DNA of 64,000 nt from Mycobacterium sp. (GCF_002863225.1 NZ_PKEK01000050.1:1-64000); one strand, 5' to 3'. Positions 16,744-27,406 are shown, numbered from the stretch's first letter. Made by a program: numbers and translations. Notes: generated by a model not told the origin, from the sequence alone.

Positions 16744-17238
16744 TCAGCTCATGCCCTTGGATCGCCGGCCCAATTCGCGAATCACTTCGCGCTGGGCGTC
16801 ACGCTTGGCCATGTCCTGCCGCTTGTCGTGGGCTTGCTTACCGCGCGCTAATGCAAGCTCCACCTTGACTTTTCCTTCGAAAAAATACAGCGACAACGGA
16901 ACGAGCGCGAGGTTACCATCCTTGATTTTGCCGATGAGTACATCGATTTGGCGCCTGTGGAGAAGTAGCTTCCGGTTTCTCCGCGGCGCATGGTTGGTCC
17001 AGCTGCCGTGGTGATACTCCGGAATGTGCAGGTTGCGAAGCCAAACCTCGCCGTCGTCGACGGTGGCGAACGCGTCGGCCAACGACGCTTTACCTTCCCG
17101 CAAACTTTTAACTTCAGTGCCGACTAAAACTATCCCGGTCTCGTAGACGTCCAAGATCGAGTAGTTGTGCCGAGCTTTGCGGTTGGTCGCCAGGATCTGA
17201 CGAGCCGGCGCAGATTTGTTCGGCGTCTTGGCCACCAC
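16744..17238 (-). CDS. smpB: SsrA-binding protein SmpB
   Basis: This 164-aa SmpB has the OB-fold core ([29 protein letters not shown]) and the basic C-terminal tail ([19 protein letters not shown]) that enters the ribosomal mRNA channel. It has a slightly longer N-terminus than E. coli SmpB. It delivers Ala-tmRNA to stalled ribosomes. The start touches the ftsX stop (17238), so it is likely part of the ftsE-ftsX-smpB transcript, as in M. tuberculosis (Rv3102c-Rv3100c). Confidence 0.97.
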   Translation of the reverse strand: MVAKTPNKSAPARQILATNRKARHNYSILDVYETGIVLVGTEVKSLREGKASLADAFATVDDGEVWLRNLHIPEYHHGSWTNHAPRRNRKLLLHRRQIDVLIGKIKDGNLALVPLSLYFFEGKVKVELALARGKQAHDKRQDMAKRDAQREVIRELGRRSKGMS

Positions 17239-18131
17239 TACCGCCGTACGTACAGGCGCAACGTCGCGTACGACGTCACTCCGGCCATCGCGACGCCGAC
17301 CAGCAGCAGCAACGGCGAGATGTAGAGGATGTCCGCGTAGTCGACCTTGGCGATCAGATGGGCTTGATAGAACTGGCTGAGCGCGCTGTCGAGGAACAGT
17401 GCGCGCACGACGATCAGCCCGACGATGGCGATGAGCACACCGAACAACGCCGCGACCGTCGCCTCGACCAGGAATGGCAGCTGGGTGTACCAGCGGGTGG
17501 CGCCAACCAGTCGCATGATGCTCACCTCGGTGCGCCGCGTATAGGCAGCCACCTGAACCATGTTGGCAATCAGCAGAATTGCACCGATCGCCTGAACCAG
17601 CGCGACGGCGAACGCGGCGTTGGACAGCCCGTCGAGCACAGCGAAGAGCCGGTCGATCAGCTCCTTCTGGTTGAGCAGGTGGTCGACACCGGGCTGGCCT
17701 TGCAAAGCCGCGTCGAATTCGGCGTGCTGCTCGGGATTCTCCAACTTGACGATGAAGGAGGCCGGGAAGGCGTCTTTGCTCGCGAGATCCTTGAATTGGG
17801 GAATCTTGCGGATCGCGTCGTTGTACGCATCCTGCCGATTGAGGAACCGCACCGACTTGACGTCGTTACGCTTCTCGATTTTCTCGCGCAGCGCTTTGCA
17901 TTGCGGGCTCTCGCAATTCGCATCGTCGGCCGAGATGTCGTTGGTCAGGAAAACCTGGGTCTCGACCCGATCGAGATAGATGCTCCGCGAGTGGTCGGCC
18001 AGCCGGACCACCAGCAGACCGCCGCCGAACAGCCCGATCGAAATGGCGGTCGTCAGGATCATCGCGACGGTCATCGTCACGTTGCGACGAAAGCCGGTGA
18101 GGACCTCGTTGAACAGAAAGCTGAAACGCAC
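17238..18131 (-). CDS. ftsX: Cell division permease FtsX
   Basis: This 297-aa membrane protein has one N-terminal helix and an extracytoplasmic loop of about 110 residues with two Cys ([12 protein letters not shown]). Three C-terminal helices follow, with the FtsX/MacB permease signature around [14 protein letters not shown]. It pairs with FtsE and controls peptidoglycan hydrolases at the septum. The GTG start directly follows the ftsE stop with no spacer. Confidence 0.96.
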   Translation of the reverse strand: MRFSFLFNEVLTGFRRNVTMTVAMILTTAISIGLFGGGLLVVRLADHSRSIYLDRVETQVFLTNDISADDANCESPQCKALREKIEKRNDVKSVRFLNRQDAYNDAIRKIPQFKDLASKDAFPASFIVKLENPEQHAEFDAALQGQPGVDHLLNQKELIDRLFAVLDGLSNAAFAVALVQAIGAILLIANMVQVAAYTRRTEVSIMRLVGATRWYTQLPFLVEATVAALFGVLIAIVGLIVVRALFLDSALSQFYQAHLIAKVDYADILYISPLLLLVGVAMAGVTSYATLRLYVRR

Positions 18132-18821
18132 TTATCGGTCCATCCCGTAGACACCGCGCTGCTCGTCGCGAACCAGCCTGCCCAGAGACAGTTCCACGAC
18201 GCGCTGACGCATCGAGTCGACGATGTGGTGGTCGTGCGTGGCCATCAGAACCGTGGTCCCGGTGCGGTTGATTCGTTCGAGCAAATCCATGATGTCGTTG
18301 CTGGTCTCGGGGTCGAGGTTGCCGGTGGGCTCGTCGGCCAGCAAGATCAGCGGCCGGTTGACGAACGCGCGCGCAATGGCCACCCGCTGCTGTTCACCAC
18401 CGGACAGTTCATGCGGCAGCCGGCTTGCCTTGCCGGACAATCCCACCATCTCGAGTACGTCGGGGGTCACCCGGTTGATCACGTCGGCGCGTTTACCGAT
18501 GACCTCCAAGGCGAATGCGACATTCTCGAACACGGTTTTCTGTTGCAGCAGCCGGAAGTCCTGGAACACGCAGCCGATCACCTGACGGAGTTTGGGCACA
18601 TGCCGCCCGGGCAGGGTGTTGACGTGGAATTTCGAGACCCGCACGTCACCTTTGGTCGGGGTCTCGGCGCCCAGGAGCAGTCGCATGAATGTCGACTTGC
18701 CCGAGCCCGACGGCCCGATGAGAAAGACGAATTCACCCTTGTCGATCTTGAGATTGACGTTGTCCAGCGCGGGTCGCGCCGAGGACTTGTACAGCTTGGT
18801 GACGCTGTCGAGGGTGATCAT
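18132..18821 (-). CDS. ftsE: Cell division ATP-binding protein FtsE
   Basis: This 229-aa ABC ATPase has Walker [10 protein letters not shown], signature [14 protein letters not shown] and Walker [14 protein letters not shown], with the H-loop in ATHDHHIVD. It energises FtsX. Start chosen: ATG 18821 ([13 protein letters not shown]), which gives the usual FtsE length; the frame extends upstream only through low-complexity Arg/Pro codons. Confidence 0.97.
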   Translation of the reverse strand: MITLDSVTKLYKSSARPALDNVNLKIDKGEFVFLIGPSGSGKSTFMRLLLGAETPTKGDVRVSKFHVNTLPGRHVPKLRQVIGCVFQDFRLLQQKTVFENVAFALEVIGKRADVINRVTPDVLEMVGLSGKASRLPHELSGGEQQRVAIARAFVNRPLILLADEPTGNLDPETSNDIMDLLERINRTGTTVLMATHDHHIVDSMRQRVVELSLGRLVRDEQRGVYGMDR

Positions 18822-18894
18822 CACGGGTCGCCAGTCTAACCGCGAACGTCGCATGTCCCGACGACACGGCACCCGGGCGAGCCAGGACGCGTCA

Positions 18895-19362
18895 TCAGGG
18901 CACGCCCGGTAAGCCGGGCAGCCCGGGAGCGGGCGCCGGAGCGGGGGTGGTCCCCGGCGGTGCGGGGCTGGGCGTCGTCGGGGGACCGAACGGCGGCGGT
19001 AGCTGCGGCAGCGTGAACAGCGGCGGCGGTGTCGTCGTCGTCGGGGAGGTGGTCCGAGGCGGCGTCGTGACAGTCGTCGTCGGCAGCGTGGTGGTTGGAG
19101 CCTGATAGGTCGGTGGCGGCTGCACACGGGTTCGCGGCACCCAGGTGTAGTTGGGGTCGGGCACGTAGCCCGGCGGCACGACCTGCGGCGCGACGGGTGG
19201 CGGCGGGTGCGGACGGTAGGTGTTGTAGGTCCACCAGGTGGCGAAGAACGCCACGATCAGCACCAGCGTCGACGTACGGATCCGTCCGCCGAAGATGTAG
19301 GCGGGCCACCGCTTGTCGGCGTTGCGGGACGGTGTTTCCAGGACGTTGAGTGTCAGCTTCAT
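18895..19362 (-). CDS. Proline/threonine-rich single-pass membrane protein (Rv3103c-like)
   Basis: This 155-aa protein has a cytoplasmic N-terminus, one membrane helix (about residues 30-45, [14 protein letters not shown]) and a long Pro/Thr-rich extracytoplasmic tail. It corresponds by position to Rv3103c. The function is unknown; the tail could span or bind the cell wall. Its ATG overlaps the stop of the MscS-type gene (ATGA). Confidence 0.85.
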   Translation of the reverse strand: MKLTLNVLETPSRNADKRWPAYIFGGRIRTSTLVLIVAFFATWWTYNTYRPHPPPPVAPQVVPPGYVPDPNYTWVPRTRVQPPPTYQAPTTTLPTTTVTTPPRTTSPTTTTPPPLFTLPQLPPPFGPPTTPSPAPPGTTPAPAPAPGLPGLPGVP

Positions 19363-20342
19363 CAGCGTTGAACCGGCTCGTGGGACTTTTCGTATTCTTT
19401 TCGCTCGGCCTCAGCCACCTCGACGCCAGGGCCGTCGACCACACCGACCCTTGCATCGGCAGCGGTCACGATTCCCGCGCGGGCCAGCCCACGGACAACC
19501 AGCACGCGCAATTGACGGCCGGCTTCGAACTGCTTGCCGGGCAGGGTGCGGGCGACCATCCGCAACGTGACGGTGTCGACCTGAATGCTCTCCACGCCCA
19601 TCACGGTGGGCGCGTCCAGCAGGAGGTCTCCGAGAATCGGATTGTCGAGCGCGTTCTCGCATTCGTTGCGCAGCACCTCGCTGACCCGGTTGAGGTCGAC
19701 ACTGGTCGAGACGGGGATGTCCACGACGGCGCGCGCCCAGTCCTTGGACTGGTTGACCGCCTTGATGATCTGACCGTTCGGGACGGTCAGAACCTCACCG
19801 TTCGGCGACCGAAGACGGGTCACGCGCAATGTCACGTTCTCCACCGTGCCGCTCGCCTCGGCCGTCGACACGACGGTCAATGTGACGAGATCGCCGAAGC
19901 CGTACTGCTTTTCGACGATGATGAAGAAACCGGACAGGATGTCGCGGACCACCTGTTGGGCGCCGAAACCCAGCGCGGCACCGATCACCGTGGCCGGCGC
20001 GACCAGACCTGACACCGAAAAGCTCAAGACGCTTGCGATTTGGACGATGCCCCAGATCGCGATCAGGACGATCGACACCCACTGGATCACCGAGGCAACG
20101 GCCTGCCGGTGTTTGGAGGACTCCGACCGGACCAGGGCATCGCCCTCGACGAAACGCTCGTCGAGTTGGCGGCTGATCTGGTCGGTCACCCAGGTCACGA
20201 AGCGCACCGCCAGCATCGCGACGATCACCAGCATGACCACCCGCAAGCCGCGAGTGATGATCCACTGACCTAGTACGCCGTGCCAGAAGTCGTGCCAGCG
20301 TTGCGCTGCGCTCGTCGCTAACAGCGTTGTATTAGTCGTCAT
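19362..20342 (-). CDS. MscS-family mechanosensitive ion channel (Rv3104c-like)
   Basis: This protein of about 326 aa has three membrane helices. The MscS pore and beta-domain follow: [20 protein letters not shown], then GFGDLVTLT and [13 protein letters not shown]. It should open under membrane tension to release solutes after hypo-osmotic shock. Start chosen: ATG 20342, overlapping the prfB stop by 11 nt. The position matches Rv3104c. Confidence 0.9.
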   Translation of the reverse strand: MTTNTTLLATSAAQRWHDFWHGVLGQWIITRGLRVVMLVIVAMLAVRFVTWVTDQISRQLDERFVEGDALVRSESSKHRQAVASVIQWVSIVLIAIWGIVQIASVLSFSVSGLVAPATVIGAALGFGAQQVVRDILSGFFIIVEKQYGFGDLVTLTVVSTAEASGTVENVTLRVTRLRSPNGEVLTVPNGQIIKAVNQSKDWARAVVDIPVSTSVDLNRVSEVLRNECENALDNPILGDLLLDAPTVMGVESIQVDTVTLRMVARTLPGKQFEAGRQLRVLVVRGLARAGIVTAADARVGVVDGPGVEVAEAERKEYEKSHEPVQR

Positions 20343-21444
20343 CTTTTCTGTTACGCCACCTGATTCCTGCTTCCAGGAATCCGTCGATGTCTCCGTCGAG
20401 AACGGCCGCCGGGTTGCCCACCTCGAACTCGGTCCGCAGATCTTTGACCATCTGGTACGGGTGCAGGACGTACGACCGCATCTGGTTTCCCCAGGAGCTG
20501 CCGCCGTCACCCTTCAGTGCGTCGAGCTCAGCACGTTCTTCTAAACGCTTGCGTTCCAACAACTTTGCCTGAAGCACCCGCATCGCTGCAACTTTGTTCT
20601 GCAGCTGGGACTTCTCGTTCTGGCAAGTGACGACGATACCTGTCGGGATGTGGGTAAGGCGAACCGCGGAGTCGGTGGTGTTCACCGACTGACCGCCCGG
20701 ACCACTGGAGCGGTACACGTCGACCCGCAGGTCACCCTCGGGAATTTCGATGTGATCGGTGGTTTCCACCACCGGCAGCACCTCGACTTCGGCGAACGAT
20801 GTCTGACGCCGGTTCTGGTTGTCGAACGGGCTGATTCGCACCAGCCGGTGGGTGCCCTGTTCGACCGAGAGCGTTCCGTACGCATACGGGGCGTGCACGG
20901 CGAACGTCGCGCTCTTGATGCCGGCCTCTTCGGCGTAGGACGTGTCGAACACCTCGACGGTGTACTTGTGCTGCTCGGCCCACCGGATGTACATCCGCAT
21001 CAGCATCTCGGCCCAGTCCGCGGCGTCCACCCCGCCTGCACCGGAGCGGATGTTGAGCAGTGCTTCCCGCTCGTCGTATTCGCCGGACAGCAGCGTCCGC
21101 ACTTCCATCGCCTCGATATCGGCGTGCAGTGCCTTCAGTTCGGCGTCCGCCTCGGCCTGGGTCTCCGCGCCGCCGGCGCCGGCCTCGGCTGCCAGCTCGT
21201 AGAGCACAGGCAGGTCCTCGAGCCGCTGACGCAGACCTTCGACGCGGCGCAACTCACCCTGGGTGTGGGAGAGCTCGCTGGTGACGCGCTGCGCGCGGGC
21301 CTGGTCGTCCCACAGGTTGGGATCAGTTGCCTCGTGTTCGAGCTTGTCGATCCGGCTGCGCAGACCGTCGACGTCCAGCACTCGCTCCACCGTGGTCAGC
21401 GTGGAGTCGAGTGCTGCGATATCGGCCTGTCGGTCGGGGTCCAC
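20332..21444 (-). CDS. prfB: Peptide chain release factor 2
   Basis: This 370-aa RF2 recognises UGA and UAA. The catalytic GGQ is in [17 protein letters not shown], and the stop-codon-reading tripeptide SPF is in [12 protein letters not shown]. The frame is continuous, so the programmed frameshift that controls RF2 in E. coli is not present. It begins the minus-strand cluster through smpB and is divergent from fprA, with about 87 bp between the starts. Confidence 0.97.
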   Translation of the reverse strand: MDPDRQADIAALDSTLTTVERVLDVDGLRSRIDKLEHEATDPNLWDDQARAQRVTSELSHTQGELRRVEGLRQRLEDLPVLYELAAEAGAGGAETQAEADAELKALHADIEAMEVRTLLSGEYDEREALLNIRSGAGGVDAADWAEMLMRMYIRWAEQHKYTVEVFDTSYAEEAGIKSATFAVHAPYAYGTLSVEQGTHRLVRISPFDNQNRRQTSFAEVEVLPVVETTDHIEIPEGDLRVDVYRSSGPGGQSVNTTDSAVRLTHIPTGIVVTCQNEKSQLQNKVAAMRVLQAKLLERKRLEERAELDALKGDGGSSWGNQMRSYVLHPYQMVKDLRTEFEVGNPAAVLDGDIDGFLEAGIRWRNRKDDD

Positions 21445-21531
21445 GCCTGCTCACGTTACCGGCCGGGCATTCGAAGACAGACGGCACGACTGGCCACGCA
21501 TCGATTGGGTGGGCGTTTAGCATCGTCGTCT

Positions 21532-22893
21532 ATGCGCCCTTTCCACGTTGCAATCGTCGGGTCGGGTCCCTCGGGATTCTTCGCCGCGGCCTCGCTGCTC
21601 AAAGCCGCCGACTCCGACGACCGATTCGACGTCGCCGTCGACATGCTGGAGATGCTCCCCACGCCGTGGGGCCTGGTTCGCTCCGGGGTCGCACCCGACC
21701 ACCCCAAGATCAAATCGATCAGCAAGCAGTTCGAGAAGACCGCCGAGGACGAGCGGTTCCGGTTCTTCGGCAACGTCGCCATCGGTGAGCATGTCAGCGC
21801 GGCCGAGCTGGCCGAGCAGTACGACGCGGTGGTCTACGCGATCGGCGCCCAGGCCGACCGGCCGTTGAACATCCCCGGCGAGGAGTTGCCGGGCAGCGTC
21901 GCCGCGGTCGACTTCGTCGGCTGGTACAACGCGCACCCACACTTCGAAGAAATCTCACCCGACCTGTCCGGTGCCCGAGCCGTGGTTGTCGGCAACGGCA
22001 ACGTCGCGCTGGACGTTGCGCGGATCCTGGTGACCGAGCCGGACGCGCTCGCGGAGACCGATATCGCCGACCACGCGCTCGAGTCATTGCGGCCCCGTGG
22101 CGTGGAGGAAGTGATCGTCATCGGTCGCCGTGGTCCGCTGCAGGCCGCCTTCACCACGCTGGAGCTTCGTGAACTGGCGGACCTAGAGAACGTCGACGTG
22201 GTGGTCGATCCCGCCGACTTCGAGCACATCACCGAAGAGGACGCCGCAGCCGTCGGCAAGGTGTGCAGGCAGAACATCAAGGTGCTCAAGGGTTACGTCG
22301 GCAAAGAGCTGCGGCCGGGTCACCGCCGGATCGTGTTCCGGTTCCAGACGTCACCGATCGAGATCTCCGGCACGGACCGGGTCCAGAAGATCGTGCTGGG
22401 CCACAACGAACTCGTCACCGACGACTCCGGACGGGTGACCGCCAAGGACACCGGTGAGCGTGAGGAGGTGCCCGTCCAGCTGGTCGTCCGCTCGGTGGGG
22501 TACCGCGGCGTGCCGACCGAGGGCCTGCCGTTCGACGAGAAGAGCGGAACCATCCCGCACAGCGACGGCCGGATCGAGGGCAGCAGTAATCAGTACGTGG
22601 TCGGCTGGATCAAACGCGGCCCGTCCGGGGTGATCGGAACCAACAAGAAGGACTCACAAGACACCGTTGACGCGTTGATCGCCGACCTCACCGCGGCGGC
22701 GGATCTGGCCGAATTCGGTAGCGACCACGCCGACAAGCTCGCGGAGTGGCTGATCGAACGGCAGCCCAAAGTGGTCACCGACGCGCACTGGAAGGCGATC
22801 GACGAACACGAGCGCTCGGCCGGTGAGCCGCACGGCCGGCCGCGGGTCAAGCTGTCGAACCTGGCCAAGTTGCTGCACATCGGCCACGGCTGA
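21532..22893 (+). CDS. fprA: NADPH-ferredoxin reductase FprA
   Basis: This 453-aa adrenodoxin-reductase-type flavoprotein binds FAD (VAIVGSGPSGFFAAASL) and NADPH (VVVGNGNVALDVARIL, IGRRGP). The C-terminal ATG motif region reads YVVGWIKRGPSGVIGTNKKDS. It passes electrons from NADPH to ferredoxins that feed P450s. Start: ATG 21532; the open frame further left is antisense to prfB and not real. M. tuberculosis FprA (Rv3106) has about the same length. Confidence 0.97.
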   Translation: MRPFHVAIVGSGPSGFFAAASLLKAADSDDRFDVAVDMLEMLPTPWGLVRSGVAPDHPKIKSISKQFEKTAEDERFRFFGNVAIGEHVSAAELAEQYDAVVYAIGAQADRPLNIPGEELPGSVAAVDFVGWYNAHPHFEEISPDLSGARAVVVGNGNVALDVARILVTEPDALAETDIADHALESLRPRGVEEVIVIGRRGPLQAAFTTLELRELADLENVDVVVDPADFEHITEEDAAAVGKVCRQNIKVLKGYVGKELRPGHRRIVFRFQTSPIEISGTDRVQKIVLGHNELVTDDSGRVTAKDTGEREEVPVQLVVRSVGYRGVPTEGLPFDEKSGTIPHSDGRIEGSSNQYVVGWIKRGPSGVIGTNKKDSQDTVDALIADLTAAADLAEFGSDHADKLAEWLIERQPKVVTDAHWKAIDEHERSAGEPHGRPRVKLSNLAKLLHIGHG

Positions 22894-22897
22894 CCTT

Positions 22898-23227
22898 TTA
22901 GTCGGCCGCCTGGTCCGGCGCGGCGAAGGCCCAGTTGTCGGGATTGCGCTGCGAGTAGACCACCGGCTTCAACTCCCCCACCGACGGCCACCGGTCGACG
23001 TCGGACGTCATCCGTTGATAGACGGTGTAGTCGCTCACCGTCGGTCCGTCGATGACGCCGGTGATCGTCACGTACTGCTCACCTGCGGCGTCGGGCCGCG
23101 GACTGACACCGGTGATCAGCAACGTGCCGCTCAGCGAACCCGCGCCCGGCCGCCGGCGAAGCAGTCGTGGCGCCAGAAAACCTGCAATAAGCGCGATGAG
23201 CAACAGCACCGAGAGGATTTCCCACAC
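22898..23227 (-). CDS. Small membrane protein
   Basis: This 109-aa protein has one N-terminal membrane helix (EILSVLLLIALIAGFLA) and a basic stop-transfer RRRP. A soluble domain of about 75 residues follows, with beta-rich character (YVTITGVIDGPTVSDYTVYQ). It lies convergent with fprA, with 4 nt between the stops. I do not recognise a named domain. Confidence 0.75.
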   Translation of the reverse strand: MWEILSVLLLIALIAGFLAPRLLRRRPGAGSLSGTLLITGVSPRPDAAGEQYVTITGVIDGPTVSDYTVYQRMTSDVDRWPSVGELKPVVYSQRNPDNWAFAAPDQAAD

Positions 23228-23266
23228 AACGCCATGGTAGGTCCGCCGTTGGGTAAAACGCTTCGA

Positions 23267-24916
23267 TCAGGCCGGACGGTATGCGGGGCGCCAGTGCACC
23301 TGCGTGATCCGCTCGGCGATCTCCGCACTGCTGCGCGTCGGGGCGACGCCTTCGGCCACGGCCTGCTCGGCGACGGCCTGCGCGATGCGCACCGCGACAT
23401 CTGGGACGTCCGACCACGACGGCAGCAGCGGCTGGTCGGGGTCACCGAGGGCCGGTGACGCCTCACCGAGGGTGGCGGCCGCGACCCGCATCATTTCGTC
23501 GGTGACCCGGGTCGCCTGCGCCGCGGTGACGGCCAGCCCCATAGCCGGGAAGATGTAGACGTTGTTGCATTGTGCGACAACATATTCGACGCCGTCGCGG
23601 TGAATCGGCGCGAAGGGGGATCCGGTGGCGATCAACGCGCGCCCGTCGGTCCAGTGGTCCAACTCGGCGGGGTGAGCCTCCGCGCGGCTGGTCGGGTTGG
23701 AGAGCGGGAAGATGATCGGCCGCTCGGTCTTGCTGGCCATCTCACGGACGACCGCCTCAGTAAAAGCGCCTGTGGCCGTGGATAACCCGAGTAAAACTCC
23801 GACGTCGACGCGATGCACCACATCGGCGAGCTGTGCCGGCCCGGACAGTCCCCAGTCGGCCACCCGCGCGGCGGGCTGGGCGAAAGCGCGCTGAGCATCC
23901 GAGAGGTCGGTCCGGTCGTCGGTGAGCAGACCCACCACGTCGACCACCCAGATCCGTTCTCGGGCAGCCTCTTCGGACAGTCCTTCGCTGACCATCTCGC
24001 GGTGGACCATGGTCAGCACCCCGATGCCCGCTGACCCCGCGCCCAGCATCACGACCTGCTGCTCTGACAACGGCCGGCCAGCTACCTTCGCCGCGCCGTG
24101 CAGTGCTCCCACCGTGACGGCAGCCGTGCCCTGGATGTCGTCGTTGAAGGTCAACAACGTGTCGCGGTAGCGGGCAAGGATCGGCTGTGCGTGCGCGGTG
24201 GCGAAGTCCTCCCACTGGAGCAACACGTCGGGAAGTTGTCGGCGCACCGCTGTGACGAACCTGTCGATGAACGCGTAGTACTCGTCGTCGTCGATACGGC
24301 GGTGACGCCAGCCCAGGTACTGCGGATCTTGCAGGAGTTCGACGTTGTCGGTGCCGACATCCAGCACGATCGGAAGTGTTCGGGCCGGATCGATGCCGCT
24401 GATGAGGGTGTACAGCGAAAGCTTGCCGATCGGGATGCCCATCCCGCCGATGCCCTGGTCCCCCAGACCGAGGATGCGCTGGCCGTCGGTAACCACTATC
24501 ACGTCGACCTCGCGGTGCCGCCGGTTCTGCAGTACCTCGTCCAATCGGTCGCGGTCGGGGTAGGACACGAACAATCCCCGCGGCCGGCGGTAGATCTCGC
24601 TGAACCGCTGGCAGGCCTCGCCGACGGTCGGCGTGTAAACGATGGGCAGCGACTCGGGGATGTGGTCGGCCAGCACGCGATAGAACAGCGTCTCGTTGCG
24701 GTCCTGCAGCCCCCGCAGGTAGATGTGCTTGTCCAGATCGTCGTGTCGGGTGGAGAACTCGTGCCAGCAATGCGCGACTTGCTCGTCCATCGTCTTGACC
24801 GCGGTCGGCAACAGGCCCAGCAGACCGTGCTTGCGGCGCTCCTCCTCGGTGAACGCCGTACCCTTGGTTGTCAACGCATCGAAAAGAGCTGCCTGCCCAC
24901 GCTTTTCGTCCACCAT
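23267..24916 (-). CDS. mez: NAD-dependent malic enzyme
   Basis: This 549-aa large-subunit malic enzyme catalyses oxidative decarboxylation of malate to pyruvate. Visible motifs are YTPTVGEACQRFSEIYRRP, the metal site (TFNDDIQGTAAV), the NAD-binding fold (VVMLGAGSAGIGVLTM) and FPLSNPTSRAEAHP. It is an orthologue of M. tuberculosis Mez (Rv2332) by pattern. In that species it lies elsewhere in the genome, so gene order differs here. It is divergent from hisN. Confidence 0.95.
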   Translation of the reverse strand: MVDEKRGQAALFDALTTKGTAFTEEERRKHGLLGLLPTAVKTMDEQVAHCWHEFSTRHDDLDKHIYLRGLQDRNETLFYRVLADHIPESLPIVYTPTVGEACQRFSEIYRRPRGLFVSYPDRDRLDEVLQNRRHREVDVIVVTDGQRILGLGDQGIGGMGIPIGKLSLYTLISGIDPARTLPIVLDVGTDNVELLQDPQYLGWRHRRIDDDEYYAFIDRFVTAVRRQLPDVLLQWEDFATAHAQPILARYRDTLLTFNDDIQGTAAVTVGALHGAAKVAGRPLSEQQVVMLGAGSAGIGVLTMVHREMVSEGLSEEAARERIWVVDVVGLLTDDRTDLSDAQRAFAQPAARVADWGLSGPAQLADVVHRVDVGVLLGLSTATGAFTEAVVREMASKTERPIIFPLSNPTSRAEAHPAELDHWTDGRALIATGSPFAPIHRDGVEYVVAQCNNVYIFPAMGLAVTAAQATRVTDEMMRVAAATLGEASPALGDPDQPLLPSWSDVPDVAVRIAQAVAEQAVAEGVAPTRSSAEIAERITQVHWRPAYRPA

Positions 24917-25063
24917 CCCGGAGGTCCCCTCTCCACCGATCGGGCCGGCACCTGATGCGGCCTATAGGGAATCATCGCTGATCTCGCCTGCAACCGCGAG
25001 GTCCCGACACGCACCGGTGCGGGGTCGCTCAAACACCGTCGTCGACTGAGCTTTACTGATGTC

Positions 25064-25846
25064 ATGAGCGACGACGACCTCGCGGTGGCACTGGATCTGG
25101 CCGACCAGGCCGACGCGGTCACGCTGGCCCGTTTCGGCGCAGTTGACCTGCGTGTCGACACCAAGCCGGACCTGACGCCGGTCAGCGACGCCGATCACGC
25201 GGTCGAAACCGGGCTGCGCGAAACCCTGGCCCGGCTCCGCCCCGACGACAGCGTCCTCGGCGAGGAGTTCGGCGGGTCGACCAGCGTGGCGGGGCGCCAG
25301 TGGGTCATCGACCCGATCGACGGCACCAAGAACTTCGTGCGCGGGGTCCCGGTGTGGGCCAGTCTGATCGCGCTGCTCGAAGACGGCGTACCCCGGGTCG
25401 GCGTGGTGAGCGCCCCGGCGCTGCAGCGGCGTTGGTGGGCGGCCACCGGCGCGGGCGCGTTCGTCGCCGTCGGGGGCGCCGCCCCGCGTCGGTTATCGGT
25501 GTCTTCTGTGGCGCAACTAGATTCGGCCAGCCTGTCGTTTTCGAGCCTGTCCGGCTGGACCCAACTCGGTCTGCGTGATCGATTTCTGGAGCTCACCGAC
25601 GAGGTGTGGCGGGTGCGGGCGTTCGGCGATTTCCTGTCCTACTGCTTCGTCGCCGAAGGCGCGGTCGACATCGCCGCCGAACCAGAAGTGTCGCTCTGGG
25701 ATCTGGCTCCGCTGGACGTCCTGGTTCGTGAGGCGGGCGGGACGTTCACCAGCCTGGACGGCACCGAGGGCCCGCACGGTGGCAATTCGGTGGCCACCAA
25801 CGGTTTGCTGCATGAGCAGGTACTGCGAAAATTGTCCGCCGGCTAG
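25064..25846 (+). CDS. hisN: Inositol-monophosphatase-family histidinol-phosphatase HisN
   Basis: This 260-aa IMPase-fold phosphatase has GEEFGGS, the metal-binding [15 protein letters not shown] and the C-terminal [17 protein letters not shown]. By sequence and by position before fadE24 it matches Rv3137, the mycobacterial histidinol-phosphatase of histidine biosynthesis. pflA, which follows hisN in M. tuberculosis, is absent here. Confidence 0.92.
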   Translation: MSDDDLAVALDLADQADAVTLARFGAVDLRVDTKPDLTPVSDADHAVETGLRETLARLRPDDSVLGEEFGGSTSVAGRQWVIDPIDGTKNFVRGVPVWASLIALLEDGVPRVGVVSAPALQRRWWAATGAGAFVAVGGAAPRRLSVSSVAQLDSASLSFSSLSGWTQLGLRDRFLELTDEVWRVRAFGDFLSYCFVAEGAVDIAAEPEVSLWDLAPLDVLVREAGGTFTSLDGTEGPHGGNSVATNGLLHEQVLRKLSAG

Positions 25847-25880
25847 TCCGATACGTGTGAACTGGGTAACAGGCACCTTC

Positions 25881-25902
25881 TATCTTACTCCGGAGTAAGA
25901 TA
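25881..25902. promoter_or_regulatory. Perfect 22-bp palindrome upstream of fadE24 (operator candidate)
   Basis: The arms TATCTTACTCC (25881-25891) and GGAGTAAGATA (25892-25902) are exact reverse complements with no spacer. The site ends 37 bp before the fadE24 ATG. It is also A/T-rich at its edges against a GC-rich background. A TetR-family fatty-acid regulator is the likely binder. It does not match the KstR or KstR2 consensus sequences as I recall them. Confidence 0.65.
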
Positions 25903-25939
25903 CAGTCATCGCACTGCCCCAACGACCGAGGCTGCATTC

Positions 25940-27361
25940 ATGACAAACACTGTCACCCACACGAACGGCTCGCGTAACGGCTCGAAGTCGCGCGCAAAGC
26001 GCAGCGGCAACGAGTCCGCCATTGGCGAGCAAACCCACAAGCGCACTGGCATCGACGTGGCGATCGGCCTGCTCACGCCACTCGTCGGCCAGGAGTTCCT
26101 GGACAAATACGGCCTGCGCGACCCGCTGAACCGTGGGCTGCGCTACGGCACCAAGCAGGTCTTCTCCGCTGCCGGTGCAGCCAGCCGGCAGTTCAAGAAA
26201 GTCGAGAACCTGCGCGGCGGTCCGACCCGGCTGAAGACCAGCGGCAAGGACTACTACGACCTCACGCCGGACGACGACCAGAAGATGATCGTCGAGACGG
26301 TCGAGGAGTTCGCCGCGGAGATCTTGCGACCGGCGGCGCACGACGCCGACGCCGCCACCACCTATCCCCCGGACCTGGTCAAGCAGGCCACGGAATTGGG
26401 GATCACCGCGATCAACATTCCCGAGGACTTCGACGGCATCGCCGCCGAGCGCTCCAGCGTCACCAATGTGCTGGTGGCCGAGGCGCTGGGCTACGGCGAC
26501 ATGGGCCTGGCGCTGCCGATCCTGGCGCCGGCCGGCGTCGCCGCCGCACTGACCCACTGGGGCAGCGCGAGTCAGCAGGCGACCTACCTGAAGGAATTCG
26601 CCGGCGACAACGTTCCGCAGGCCTGCGTGGCCATCGCGGAACCGCAGCCGCTGTTCGACCCGACCGCGCTGAAGACCACCGCGGTCCGCACCCCGGGCGG
26701 CTACCGGCTCACCGGCGTCAAGTCCTTGGTTCCCGCGGCCGCCGACGCCGAATTGTTCGTCGTCGCAGCCCAACTCAACGGCAAGCCGGCGTTGTTCATC
26801 GTCGAATCCGGTAGCGATGGCCTGACGGTAAAGCCCGACCCGAGCATGGGTATCCGCGCGGCGGCACTCGGCCGCGTGGAACTCGACAATGTCGCGGTGC
26901 CGCTCAGCGCGCGCCTCGGCGACGAGGATGCCTCCGAAGCTGACCACGCCCAGAACTACTCCGAGGCGATCGCACTGTCGCGGTTGGGCTGGGCCGCTCT
27001 GGCGGTCGGCACGTCGCACGCCGTGCTCGACTACGTCGTCCCCTACGTCAAGGAACGCGAGGCGTTCGGCGAACCCATCGCCCATCGGCAGTCGGTCGCG
27101 TTCATGTGCGCCAACATCGCCATCGAACTCGACGGTCTGCGGCTGATCACCTGGCGTGGAGCGGCGCGGGCCGAGCAGGGTCTGTCGTTCGTTCGCGAGG
27201 CTGCGCTGGCCAAGAAGATCGGCACCGACAAAGGCATGCAGATCGGCTTGGACGGTGTGCAGTTGCTCGGTGGTCACGGCTTCACCAAGGAGCACCCGGT
27301 CGAGCGTTGGTACCGCGACCTTCGAGCCATCGGCGTCGCCGAGGGCGTCGTGGTCATCTAG
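25940..27361 (+). CDS. fadE24: Acyl-CoA dehydrogenase FadE24
   Basis: This 473-aa acyl-CoA dehydrogenase carries an extended basic N-terminus of about 90 residues before the ACAD fold. The C-terminal block (QLLGGHGFTKEHPVERWYRD) is clear. The usual catalytic Glu-Gly-Thr near the end is replaced by VAEGVVVI. Adjacent mycobacterial ACAD pairs are known to form alpha2beta2 complexes with one catalytic subunit, and this may be the partner of FadE23. It matches Rv3139 by order and sequence, and a strong palindrome precedes it. Confidence 0.92.
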   Translation: MTNTVTHTNGSRNGSKSRAKRSGNESAIGEQTHKRTGIDVAIGLLTPLVGQEFLDKYGLRDPLNRGLRYGTKQVFSAAGAASRQFKKVENLRGGPTRLKTSGKDYYDLTPDDDQKMIVETVEEFAAEILRPAAHDADAATTYPPDLVKQATELGITAINIPEDFDGIAAERSSVTNVLVAEALGYGDMGLALPILAPAGVAAALTHWGSASQQATYLKEFAGDNVPQACVAIAEPQPLFDPTALKTTAVRTPGGYRLTGVKSLVPAAADAELFVVAAQLNGKPALFIVESGSDGLTVKPDPSMGIRAAALGRVELDNVAVPLSARLGDEDASEADHAQNYSEAIALSRLGWAALAVGTSHAVLDYVVPYVKEREAFGEPIAHRQSVAFMCANIAIELDGLRLITWRGAARAEQGLSFVREAALAKKIGTDKGMQIGLDGVQLLGGHGFTKEHPVERWYRDLRAIGVAEGVVVI

Positions 27362-27406
27362 CAGTCATCTGAGTCGGACCTACCCAAACGCAACGAAAGA
27401 CCAATC

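Noticed and set aside
20650..21531. Long N-terminal extension of fprA
   Set aside because: It is antisense to prfB; the FAD motif begins right after ATG 21532 and the resulting length equals known FprA.
25880..27295. Long minus-strand open frame of 471 codons
   Set aside because: It is the shadow of fadE24 in a GC-rich gene; it has no motifs, and fadE24 is certain.
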